Source: Solirubrobacteraceae bacterium
GTDB taxonomy: Bacteria; Actinomycetota; Thermoleophilia; Solirubrobacterales; Solirubrobacteraceae
NCBI GenBank assembly: GCA_030690545.1
Contig: JAUYGN010000032.1
Span: forward strand, 21,056-85,055
Length of the DNA stretch: 64,000 nucleotides
Reading direction: 5' to 3'
Of this stretch, positions 32,032 through 38,819 are shown in pieces. The translations under genes were made by a program, and so were the position numbers. A model generated the notes under the pieces. The model searched no databases. It was given only the letters and a program-made list of their open reading frames with translations, and was not told the DNA's origin. Position 1 is the first letter of the stretch. The number at the start of each line of letters is the position of its first letter.

Positions 32032-32697
32032 GTGAGTAGCCGCGCGCTCTACGTCTGGATCGGCGTTGCGCTAGCCGGCTTGATCGTGCTCGCCGCGATC
32101 GTTGGCGACGACGACCCCGAGCCAGCGGCGGTAACCACCACGGTGACGGTCACGACACCCCCGCCGTCTCCACCACCACCACCGCCGAGCGAGCCGGTTG
32201 AGCCCACCGAGACGATCGCGGACGCCCAGAAAGCCATCGTCGCGAACGAGTACGCGGAAGCGCTCGACATCGCCAAGCGCATCGACATAGAGGACACCGT
32301 GCGTCAGCGGATCGCGAACCAGCTGGGGCGTCGAGCGTCCGCGGCCGTCAAGCGCGGCGATCGCAGGGCAGCGAGCAGCCTGCTGCGTCAGGCCGGCGAC
32401 TATCCGGGCACGCAGGCGACGACGCAGGCTCAAGCAAGTCTCCGTGCTGCGCAGGGCCGCGCGAGCGCTCGCCGCACTGCTGCGCGGGCCGCGGCGGAAC
32501 GGGCACGTCAGGCGCGGGCCGCGGCCGAGCAGACAGCAGCCGAGCCCTCGGCGAGCAACTGCGACCCGAACTACAGCGGGTGCGTGCCGCCATACCCACC
32601 CGACGTCAACTGCGCAGACGTCAGCGGTCCAGTCCAGGTGCTGGGCAGCGACCCGCACGGCTTGGATCGTGACGGCGACGGCATCGGCTGCGAATAG
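32032..32697 (+). CDS. Excalibur-domain membrane-anchored protein
   Basis: 221 residues from GTG 32032. A membrane anchor (about 7-24) is followed by a Pro-rich linker, an Ala/Arg-rich helical region (about 60-175) and a C-terminal excalibur domain: Cys-rich start (NCDPNYSGCVPPYPPDVNC) and the calcium-type loop DRDGDGIGCE. Excalibur domains are extracellular and bind Ca2+. The N-terminal anchor plus acidic DDDPEP stretch resembles that of the preceding gene, 3 bp upstream, suggesting a paired surface function. Confidence 0.8.
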   Translation: MSSRALYVWIGVALAGLIVLAAIVGDDDPEPAAVTTTVTVTTPPPSPPPPPPSEPVEPTETIADAQKAIVANEYAEALDIAKRIDIEDTVRQRIANQLGRRASAAVKRGDRRAASSLLRQAGDYPGTQATTQAQASLRAAQGRASARRTAARAAAERARQARAAAEQTAAEPSASNCDPNYSGCVPPYPPDVNCADVSGPVQVLGSDPHGLDRDGDGIGCE

Positions 32698-32773
32698 GCG
32701 AACCATCCGGACCGCCGGCCACCACGGCCCGCCAGCTTGACGCCGGCTCCCGTGTCGTAGAGGCTTGATCCCG

Positions 32774-33136
32774 ATGAGACTCAGACGCGCTGTCCCGGCC
32801 GGCCTGTTGGTGGCCCTGATCCTCCCGGCAACGGCCCCGGCGACCGCTCTGGAGCGTGCGCCCGTCGGCTACACGTGGTGCGGCTACCGCGACTTCATGA
32901 CGAACGAGTGGTCACGCAACGTGACGCCGGACGGTGCGTTCATGGTCGCGTACGCACGCGGCATGACGTGTGCCGCGGCGATCCGCAACGCGCGGCGCGT
33001 CACGTTCGCTCGCGGGGGGCCGCGACGCGCGGGCTACCGGTGCCTGACGATGCGTTCCGCGCACGAGTTCCTTGACTATCGGTGCACGGCCCGCTCGGGC
33101 AAGCGTCGCGCGTTTCGCGTTCGCACCGGCGCGTAG
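32774..33136 (+). CDS. Small secreted protein
   Basis: About 120 residues from ATG 32774 (a TTG three codons earlier is possible). A signal peptide (basic start, hydrophobic GLLVALILPATAPATALE) precedes a small domain with four cysteines (TWCGY, MTCAAAI, YRCLTM, YRCTA), which could form two disulfides. The layout matches many secreted actinobacterial proteins of unknown role. It follows the excalibur gene in the same direction. Confidence 0.6.
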   Translation: MRLRRAVPAGLLVALILPATAPATALERAPVGYTWCGYRDFMTNEWSRNVTPDGAFMVAYARGMTCAAAIRNARRVTFARGGPRRAGYRCLTMRSAHEFLDYRCTARSGKRRAFRVRTGA

Positions 33137-33138
33137 CG

Positions 33139-33339
33139 TCAAGCAGCTCGTCGAGGCGCCCGCTCGCCGGGACGTAGCGGGCGGCTGAAGCCGTCGCTGG
33201 CGTAAACCTCGAGCTCGTCGCGGTCTGATCGCTCAAGCAGCTCGGCCGCGATGTCCTCAAGCGATGTTGCCGTGGCCAGCATGATCCATGGCTCGGCGGT
33301 GTTGGTGATGACGTAGAGGGTCCATGCGAACGGATATTC
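33139..33339 (-). pseudogene. Small phage-like protein fragment without start
   Basis: An open minus-strand frame begins after TAG and reads EYPFAWTLYVITNTAEPWIM, then LATATSLEDIAAELLERS and LEVYASDGFSRPL. It looks like a genuine small folded protein, yet there is no start codon before the Met of WIM and the start region is interrupted. The rest of 33137-33536 shows no other supported gene. Confidence 0.4.
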
Positions 33340-33536
33340 CTAGCTTTGCCGCCGGCTCCTCGCATGTCGCAGCCATGTCCGGTGCGTGGTGGAGAATCAC
33401 ACGTCCCTTGACGACCTTCAGCTCCCAGGCGTGGGAGTTGAAGGACAATCACGTCTTGCGCTGAGGCGCGTAGGCTGCAGACCAGACACCTGCAAGCGTC
33501 GCACCCAGTCGGACAGAAGTCCAGATCGGAGGGCTG

Positions 33537-33812
33537 ATGAGCGACGAGGACGCAGGCGAAATCGAGTATCACCCAAAGCGGCGCGCAAACCTTGCCGCCA
33601 AGTGCCCGCGGCACCCCAAGAAGGACTGGCGACCGCTTGTCGCGCGTGCCTGGGACGCTGGGTGGTGGTGCGAGTGGGGTGGTAACTACGTCCGATGTTG
33701 GCCGCCGGACAAGTCCACGCCCGCTGTGTCGCTGCCAAGCACGCCGAGCAGCAGCCGGACGCTTGAGAACTACACGAAGAAGATGGAGCGGGCGGGGCTG
33801 CCGAAGCGCTAG
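33537..33812 (+). CDS. Hypothetical small protein, possible HicA/toxin-like fold
   Basis: 91 residues from ATG 33537 with GGAGGG just upstream. CPRHPKKDWRPLVARAWDAG then WWCEWGGNYVRCWPPD resembles the short dsRNA-binding-like layout of HicA-type proteins, but the catalytic His is not certain. The C-terminal 30 residues form a Ser-rich linker and a helix (LENYTKKMERAGLP). It is convergent with, and overlaps by 4 bp, the next gene. Function unknown. Confidence 0.5.
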   Translation: MSDEDAGEIEYHPKRRANLAAKCPRHPKKDWRPLVARAWDAGWWCEWGGNYVRCWPPDKSTPAVSLPSTPSSSRTLENYTKKMERAGLPKR

Positions 33813-34096
33813 GCGATGACGGACGACTTCGCGAACCGCAGCGGCGTCTCGCCCTCGATGATCTCCTGCACGCGCGCGAGGGTCGACTCGAGTTCTTGCT
33901 CGTCGTCCGCCTCGGTCGTGAACAGGAGATGGATCTCAAGCGGCTCCAGCGTGTAGCCGACCGCCGGCCCATCGACGCAGCTCTTCGCGTACGTCTCAAC
34001 GGCCTCCAGAACAGCCTCAGCACGCGTTGCCAGGGCATCGGCGTCAAGCGGACCATGAAGTCCCAGACGCATCTCAATCTCGCGCTCGCTCATCAT
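33809..34096 (-). CDS. Hypothetical 95-aa protein
   Basis: ATG 34096 (or 34093), preceded by AAGGGAG. Mixed alpha/beta with a central EIHLLFTTEADDEQELESTL and an acidic character. It could be a partner of the convergent gene at 33537 (tail-to-tail overlap of 4 bp), but co-transcription is impossible in that orientation. No family recognised. Confidence 0.5.
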   Translation of the reverse strand: MMSEREIEMRLGLHGPLDADALATRAEAVLEAVETYAKSCVDGPAVGYTLEPLEIHLLFTTEADDEQELESTLARVQEIIEGETPLRFAKSSVIA

Positions 34097-34220
34097 GCTC
34101 CCTTTCGGATCGGATCGCGGCCAGTGTCACGTGACGACGGACTACCCAGCGCGGACGGTTGATCCATGCCATGCCAGCGTAACCCATCTCGAGGATCGGT
34201 AACCTCGCAAACAACGAAGA

Positions 34221-34247
34221 CCCCCGCAGCCGCTGAGGCTACGGGGG
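34221..34247 (-). terminator. Intrinsic terminator for minus-strand transcripts
   Basis: CCCCCGCAGCC (34221-34231) and GGCTACGGGGG (34237-34247) form an 11-bp stem with one mismatch and a 5-nt loop; reading on the minus strand it is followed by TCTTCGTTGTTT. It lies just after the lysin-like gene. Confidence 0.6.
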
Positions 34248-34283
34248 TTAGCTGGCGCATTTCTTGCTGGCCATCGCCTGGGA

Positions 34284-34745
34284 TCAGCAGAGCACCCACG
34301 CATGGAGGCCCTGCGAACGCAGTACCCGACGAGCTACCCGCTCCTGCTCCACCGGGGAAGCTGCGGCAGCTGGGTAGTGATCGCCGTTGCGACGGCCGCC
34401 GTTGGCGTACCACGTCGAGTCGATGACCTGGAACTTGCCGCCGGCGGTGCTCTGCGGGTTCCGGGCGCGCGCCGCCGCCCACTGGCCGAGATGGGCGCCG
34501 CTCTCGCCGTGCCATGTGCAGCGCGGCATCGGGTGGCGCTTGTATCGCGCCATCTCGGGCGACCCGCTTTGCGCGGACGCGGTGGACGCAGCGCATGCTC
34601 GAGCAGCCGCCGTGACGCTTGGCGAACTCGCGCTGCCTGACGCGCTCCTGGCATGCCTTGCCGCACGAGGCGGCACCGGCGATCGTGGGGGCAGCGGTGA
34701 GTGCCGCGGCGGCGAGCGCTGCGGTGACGATGAGTCGGATGAGGT
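34284..34745 (-). pseudogene. Secreted transglycosylase-like lysin, frameshifted
   Basis: One frame encodes a signal peptide (RLIVTAALAAAALTAAPTIA, then GAASCGKACQERVRQ) but has no standard start codon after the AGGAGG at about 34746-34751. The catalytic-type domain lies in another frame: RYKRHPMPRCTWHGESGAHL, GQWAAARARNPQS, GGKFQVIDSTWYANGG and VARRVLRSQGLHAWVLC, similar to Rpf/transglycosylase-like domains. A one-base shift near 34550 separates the two. Probably a prophage lysin in decay, unless sequence errors are responsible. Confidence 0.55.
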
Positions 34746-34783
34746 CGTGCCTCCTGCTTCGGGTCGCGCGCCCGCTACGGGGC

Positions 34784-35290
34784 AGCGCATGCCGAAGCCG
34801 AAGGCCTTTTCGTGGTCACGCCATGGCCACCACGTCCCAAGGCGCCAGAATCCCCACGGCCGCTCCTTGGGGCAAAGAGGACCAGCGTCCGGGCGCCGCC
34901 GGGGAGCGATCGCGTGCGATGCGCGTAGTGGGCGGTGCGCCGGCGCAGCATCCCCGGCCGCATCCGCTCGCCGGCGACCTCGCCGATTGGGCCGCGCTCG
35001 GGCGCGTGCGGCAGGGCGGGCACGGCATCCAGCACTGCGAGCGACGCAGGCCCTCGTCGCTATCGCGCAGGAGCGGGTCGCTCGCCTCGTACGCCGCGAC
35101 GAGCTCGGGTCGTCGACGCGCTCCGAGCCGCCGCAGCCAGGGCAGGGCACGATGTCGTCGTAGCCACCGCGCAGCACGAACGTCCAGAACGGCGACGGGT
35201 GGTCGTGGAACGACAGATCCTCCGAGCCGGGGAGGAAGTGGTGGATCATCAGCTTCCGGCCGCGGACACGCAGGATCGTCCAGCGGTGCC
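34784..35290 (-). pseudogene. Phage-type cupin-like protein, frameshifted twice
   Basis: The frame reads WHRWTILRVRGRKLMIHHFL, GSEDLSFHDHPSPFWTFVL, GGYDDIVPCPGC (cupin-like His and acidic pattern), then moves to a second frame with GERMRPGMLRRRTAHYAHRT and ARTLVLFAPRSG, and returns to the first with RPWGFWRLGTWWPWRDHEKA and FGFGMRC. All three pieces are collinear with a small cupin-like protein seen in actinophages. Two compensating indels at about 35000-35110 and 34870 would restore it. Confidence 0.5.
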
Positions 35291-35326
35291 ATGATCGGGC
35301 ACGCGGGCGGGCCGATGACCTCGCGC

Positions 35327-35540
35327 TAGATCGGCCAGCGTCCGATGAGACGCGCCGGCTCGCCGGCGTTGTCCATCACCGTCTCGCCCGCCATCAGAAC
35401 GGGACCCGTGATCAATGAGTGGGCAGGCGAGGTCGAACGTCTTGGCGTTTCATCGGCTCCGAGCAGATGCAGCCGGCGGCGCGCAGCGCGTCGATGGCCT
35501 CCTTCTCCGTCTGGAGATGGGAGAGGTCGGGCATCGCCAC
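35327..35540 (-). pseudogene. Remnant of a small phage-like gene
   Basis: ATG about 35540 gives DLSHLQTEKEAIDALRAAGC then CSEPMKRQD and stops near 35418; in another frame ITGPVLMAGETVMDNAGEPA then RLIGRWPI runs to a stop at 35326-35328. Both have protein-like composition and lie end to end, so a frameshift within a single short gene is likely. No family assigned. Confidence 0.4.
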
Positions 35541-35713
35541 GGACCTGAGGGCGGGCCATCCACCGACGCTGGCTCCGCGCTGGCGTCGCTCGGCGCGTCA
35601 TCGTGGCCAGTTGGAACAACGGGGCCGACACGCCTCGCATGAGGCCACATCGCGCCACATCACGATTTGGCGCGTGTGCAGGGAAATCAGGCTTCCCGGC
35701 TAGCCGATCGCCC

Positions 35714-35758
35714 CCATGGTAAGGAAGGGGGTCATCGGTTCGAGTCCGATGGAGGGCT
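35714..35758 (+). repeat. tRNA-Thr 3' fragment, second copy (att site)
   Basis: Starts CCATGGTAAGGAAGGGG and ends GGAGGGCT: the anticodon 3' arm, T-arm and acceptor 3' strand of tRNA-Thr, without a 5' half. It has one extra G after the anticodon stem and a T-stem CATCG/CGATG different from the intact tRNA (CTGGG/CCCAG). Marks an element junction. Confidence 0.85.
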
Positions 35759-35761
35759 TCG

Positions 35762-35992
35762 TTGGTTCTGTTCGGCGACCTCGAGCCCGCTGCGGTCCTC
35801 CCCGCGGCGGAGGTCGCCGTTGAGGTCCGCCGCCGGACCGACCAGCTGCTTGCGCGCCTGTCGCGCCGCGACGACCACGGCGCGCTCCTAGCCAACGGAC
35901 ATGTCAGGGCGGCCCTCAGAGAGATAGCCGCCAAGGCCGCCGCGCTGCGGCACGAGACGCCGCTCAGCTTCGCGTGGGCACGCTCGTCGTGA
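35762..35992 (+). CDS. Hypothetical protein starting at the att junction
   Basis: Up to 76 residues from TTG 35762, immediately after the tRNA fragment. Helical composition (LARLSRRDDHG, VRAALREIAAKAAALRHE). The start has no ribosome site, so the frame may be the truncated 3' part of a gene interrupted by insertion. No family recognised. Confidence 0.3.
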   Translation: MVLFGDLEPAAVLPAAEVAVEVRRRTDQLLARLSRRDDHGALLANGHVRAALREIAAKAAALRHETPLSFAWARSS

Positions 35993-36051
35993 GACTGCCT
36001 TGCGTGGACGTTCGCGAGGCCTACGCGGCACGTGGCCGCAGCGGTCTGTTG

Positions 36052-36252
36052 CTACGCCGCCGCGGCGCGGAGAGCGTCGGCGACGACCTGCTCAATGTCG
36101 CGGCCTTCGCGTTCCGCACGTTCGGTCAGGCGGTCGAGTGTCCCGCCGTCGACGGGAACCGTGACGGTCACCGCGATGTCCGGGTTGCCGGGCGTGGAAT
36201 GGACCTCAGCCCCTGCGAGCGCGTCGGGAGCGTTGTCGTGAACGTCGGCCAT
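36052..36252 (-). CDS. Ribbon-helix-helix-like antitoxin candidate
   Basis: 66 residues from ATG 36252. After an acidic N-terminus, VTVTVPVDGGTLDRLTERAE then REGRDIEQVVADALRAAAA has the strand-helix-helix pattern of MetJ/Arc-type antitoxins. It is 17 bp downstream of the BrnT-like gene on the same strand, the gene order (toxin first) of BrnT/BrnA pairs. Assignment by pattern and neighbour. Confidence 0.6.
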   Translation of the reverse strand: MADVHDNAPDALAGAEVHSTPGNPDIAVTVTVPVDGGTLDRLTERAEREGRDIEQVVADALRAAAA

Positions 36253-36269
36253 CCTTCCATCATGACGGG

Positions 36270-36557
36270 TCAGCGGGCCTTCCGGTAGAGGGCGATCTGC
36301 GCTGGAGTGGCGTCCCACGCCGTCATCACGTGCCATCGGCCGTGGTCGTCCGTGTCGCGGTCGACCACGACCGTGATCACCCGGCCATCTGGCGTCGGGA
36401 CAATGACGTAACGACTGTGCTCGGCACGCGGGTTCGGGGTCGCCGTCCAGACGACTTGAGCCGCTCGGAAGAGCGACAGCGCGTCTTCCTTGGACAGCCC
36501 GCGCTCGGCGAGCTTCCGAAGGGCTTCGAGGTTGAACTCGAGCGAGAGGAACGGCAC
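36270..36557 (-). CDS. BrnT/RelE-like toxin candidate
   Basis: 95 residues from GTG 36557. EALRKLAERGLSKEDALSLF is followed by a strand-rich half: SRYVIVPTPDGRVITVVVD and GRWHVMTAWDATPAQIALYR. The R-G-R-V-I-T-V-V and W-V-T-A-W phrases match small RelE-superfamily proteins of BrnT type. TAGGTT 7-12 nt before the GTG suggests a leaderless transcript. Forms a toxin-antitoxin-like pair with the next gene; activity not shown by sequence. Confidence 0.6.
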   Translation of the reverse strand: MPFLSLEFNLEALRKLAERGLSKEDALSLFRAAQVVWTATPNPRAEHSRYVIVPTPDGRVITVVVDRDTDDHGRWHVMTAWDATPAQIALYRKAR

Positions 36558-36737
36558 CAGCCAGAACCTACGAGGCGAATCAGATGAACAGACGTCGATC
36601 GATCCCGCCTGCTTCCGGTGCGCGCCACAACGGTGCCGGCTACGGCACCCCGTGCCCGCGATCGCTGAGGGCGCAGCGAGGGCGGCTTCAAGCCGCGGGC
36701 CAGAACGGACAGGGGCAAGGCCCCGGACGGGGCTCGG

Positions 36738-36980
36738 CTATTCGTCGGGGATTGCCACGCACTCGTAGTTGTCGTTTACCTTGCCTCCCATTGCCTCGCA
36801 CTCTGCCTTTAGCGCGCGGCCGCCGTCCCAGGCCGTAACGCCATCGCACAGTCTGTGGCCGGGATACTCAGCACAGTCGACGAGGGCGGGATTCTTCGGC
36901 TCGGCCTGCTCAGCGCCACAACTCGTGATCGCAACTGCGGTCACGAGAATCGCGAGAGCATGAAGACGACGACGACGCAT
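36738..36980 (-). CDS. Small lipoprotein
   Basis: 80 residues from ATG 36980. N-terminus MRRRRLHALAILVTAVAITS ends in a lipobox-like ITSC; the mature part has three further cysteines (VDCAEYPGHRLC, KAECEAMGG, YECVAIP). Probably exported and lipid-anchored; role unknown. The 36558-36737 gap downstream contains a hairpin (GGTGCCG 36632-36638 with CGGCACC 36643-36649) and no supported gene. Confidence 0.55.
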   Translation of the reverse strand: MRRRRLHALAILVTAVAITSCGAEQAEPKNPALVDCAEYPGHRLCDGVTAWDGGRALKAECEAMGGKVNDNYECVAIPDE

Positions 36981-37020
36981 CGGTGCATTCTCCTGCTTCT
37001 CGATCCGAGAGCGACCCTGG

Positions 37021-37290
37021 CTAGCGCTCCTGAGAGCCCCACAGGGTGGGCGGCTCGAAGTCTGCCCCTGTGAACGCGCCAAGAGTTATCCAGTAGGGGT
37101 GCGGGTCGAGGGGAGTCTGTTCGCCCCGAGAGCCCTGGGGATGCTGGGGCTGGCTGGTGCAGGCACTCTTGTCGGCGAGCCTGAGAACGTCGGAAGGGCG
37201 TGACGTTCGCCGAACTCCACTGTCGATGATCTTGTCATAGATCGCCTGGACCTTGCTCGCCCAGAGGGCGCAGTTAGCCTTCGCCAGCAT
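37021..37290 (-). CDS. Hypothetical protein
   Basis: Up to 89 residues from ATG 37290. The first half, MLAKANCALWASKVQAIYDK, looks helical and protein-like; the second half is Pro- and Gln-rich and unstructured. It ends just before the lipoprotein start. No ribosome site is evident, so the reality of the gene is uncertain. Confidence 0.3.
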   Translation of the reverse strand: MLAKANCALWASKVQAIYDKIIDSGVRRTSRPSDVLRLADKSACTSQPQHPQGSRGEQTPLDPHPYWITLGAFTGADFEPPTLWGSQER

Positions 37291-37333
37291 GTGTTCGGCT
37301 TGCCGTACGTACGGTGATACGACACTTGGCGGT

Positions 37334-37377
37334 CCATGGTAAGGAAGGGGTCATCGGTTCGAGTCCGATGGAGGGCT
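37334..37377 (+). repeat. tRNA-Thr 3' fragment, third copy (att site)
   Basis: Same 3' portion as at 35714 but without the extra G, with T-stem CATCG/CGATG, ending GGAGGGCT. No 5' half. Sequence to its right is ordinary chromosome, so this is probably the original 3' end of the tRNA gene displaced by insertion. Confidence 0.85.
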
Positions 37378-37406
37378 TGCCGGCGTGACGGCGCGCGGTA
37401 TCCGGC

Positions 37407-37826
37407 TCAGCCCATCGGGCGCCCGTCACGCCGCGGCCGTGGGAACCGCGCGTCCTCTGCGAACTCGGCGTAGCGGTCGAGGAACGTCGCGAGCAGCGTG
37501 CTCGTGTGCTTCAGCTCGGTCGCCGATTCGTGCAGGTGCGCCAGGCCCGCCGGTGTCAGCTCGTAGGTCCGCCGGTCCGGTCCGCCGGTCGACTTCTCCC
37601 ACGCCGAGCGGACGAGGCCGTCGCTCTCCAGCGCGCGCAGCGCGCGATACAGGCGGCCTGGATCGTCGCGGCTGAAGCCCAGCGGTCGCAGGCGCTCGTG
37701 CAGCTCGTAGCCGTGCGCGGGGTGGTCGCGCAGGAGCAGCAGCAGGCATGGCCGCAGGAAGTTCTTCGGCAGCCCCTGCGCCGGTGTGTGATCGCTCGCG
37801 ATAGCGGCCCCATCATGCCACCGCAA
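37407..37826 (-). CDS. PadR-family transcriptional regulator
   Basis: 139 residues. LRPCLLLLLRDHPAHGYELH, RLYRALRALESDGLVRS and RRTYELTPAG match the PadR winged helix (helix 1, recognition helix, wing), followed by a dimerisation helix. PadR proteins repress detoxification or transport genes. No operon partner is adjacent on the same strand; the FrnE-like gene is upstream with its own start, 21 bp away. Confidence 0.85.
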   Translation of the reverse strand: MRWHDGAAIASDHTPAQGLPKNFLRPCLLLLLRDHPAHGYELHERLRPLGFSRDDPGRLYRALRALESDGLVRSAWEKSTGGPDRRTYELTPAGLAHLHESATELKHTSTLLATFLDRYAEFAEDARFPRPRRDGRPMG

Positions 37827-37847
37827 GCGGCATTCCCGCGGCCGCTG

Positions 37848-38540
37848 TCAGCAGCCGCTGCCGTCCGCGTCGCACGTCTCGCTGCTCGCAGCGACCGCCG
37901 GCGGTGGGTTGGCGGCGCGCCCCTGGCGCAAGAGCTCGACGAGCGCCTCGGGCGGGTGCGCGCCCGACGCGCCGATCGCCCGATCGACGACGAAGAACGG
38001 CACGGCGCTGATGCCCAGCCGCGACGCGCTGCGCTCGTCCTCGCGCACCTCGGCGCCGTAGCGGTCGCCGCTCAGCACGTCGTGCACCTCGCCGGCGGGC
38101 AGGCCGACCTCGAGCGCGAGCCGTTCGAGCGTCGGGGCGTCGGAGATCAACTCGCCCTCGCTGAGATAGGCGCGCATCAGGCGCTCCTGCATCGCGTCCT
38201 GCGCGTCATGCGCGGCCGCGAGGTGCACGATCCGGTGGGCGTCGAACGTGTTGCCCGCGCGGGCGATGTCGAAGTGAAACTCAAGGCCGTCGCGAGCCGC
38301 GGTCTCGGTCACGCGGGCTTGCATCGCCAGCGCCTCGTCACGGGGCACGGCGTACTTCTCGGCGAGATGCGTGGCGCCGTCGACCGTGCGCTCGCGCGGC
38401 GCCTGAGGATCGAGCTCGAAGCTGCGCCAGGTGATCGTCACCTCGTCGCGGTGCTCGTAGGCGGCGAGCGCGGCCTCCAGGCGCCGCTTGCCGACGTAGC
38501 ACCACGGACAGGCGATGTCCGACCAGACCTCGACGTGCAT
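37848..38540 (-). CDS. DsbA-family FrnE-like oxidoreductase
   Basis: 230 residues without signal peptide. The thioredoxin-fold active site is CPWC at residues 11-14, followed by the FrnE-type sequence WRSFELDPQAPRE and the cis-Pro region AVPFFVVD. FrnE-like proteins are cytosolic disulfide/glutathione-type oxidoreductases. TACGCT lies 7 nt before the ATG, suggesting leaderless expression, and the start region is shared with the divergent gene at 38590. The Cys-rich C-terminal tail (ETCDADGSGC) is unusual. Confidence 0.88.
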   Translation of the reverse strand: MHVEVWSDIACPWCYVGKRRLEAALAAYEHRDEVTITWRSFELDPQAPRERTVDGATHLAEKYAVPRDEALAMQARVTETAARDGLEFHFDIARAGNTFDAHRIVHLAAAHDAQDAMQERLMRAYLSEGELISDAPTLERLALEVGLPAGEVHDVLSGDRYGAEVREDERSASRLGISAVPFFVVDRAIGASGAHPPEALVELLRQGRAANPPPAVAASSETCDADGSGC

Positions 38541-38589
38541 GATCTCGAGCGTAGCGCCTCCCGCGAGGTCTGCGTCTAGGCTCCGCGGG

Positions 38590-38751
38590 GTGAACCTCTC
38601 CCTGCTCGTCTACGTGATCGTGGGCGCCTTCGTCGCCGCCGCGCACGACTTCTTCGACCACGTCGGCTCGATTCGCGGCGTCGCGTCGGCGGTGATCGCG
38701 ATCCTCACCTGGCCGCTCGTCCTGCTCGGCGTCGAGATCCGCATCACCTGA
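38590..38751 (+). CDS. Small membrane protein
   Basis: 53 residues from GTG 38590 with TAGGCT 7 nt upstream (leaderless). Two hydrophobic stretches (LLVYVIVGAFVAAAHDFFDH; AVIAILTWPLVLLGVEI) make a helical hairpin. Such short integral proteins are common in Actinobacteria; role unknown. Confidence 0.6.
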   Translation: MNLSLLVYVIVGAFVAAAHDFFDHVGSIRGVASAVIAILTWPLVLLGVEIRIT

Positions 38752-38819
38752 CCGAGCGCGGCGGACTACGATCGCGCCACCGTGAGGACCCCAGATCGCT
38801 TGGCGCAGGATCGAGAGCC

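Noticed and set aside
35700..35760. Second and third tRNA-Thr genes
   Set aside because: Only the 3' parts are present at 35714 and 37334; no acceptor 5' strand or D-arm precedes them.
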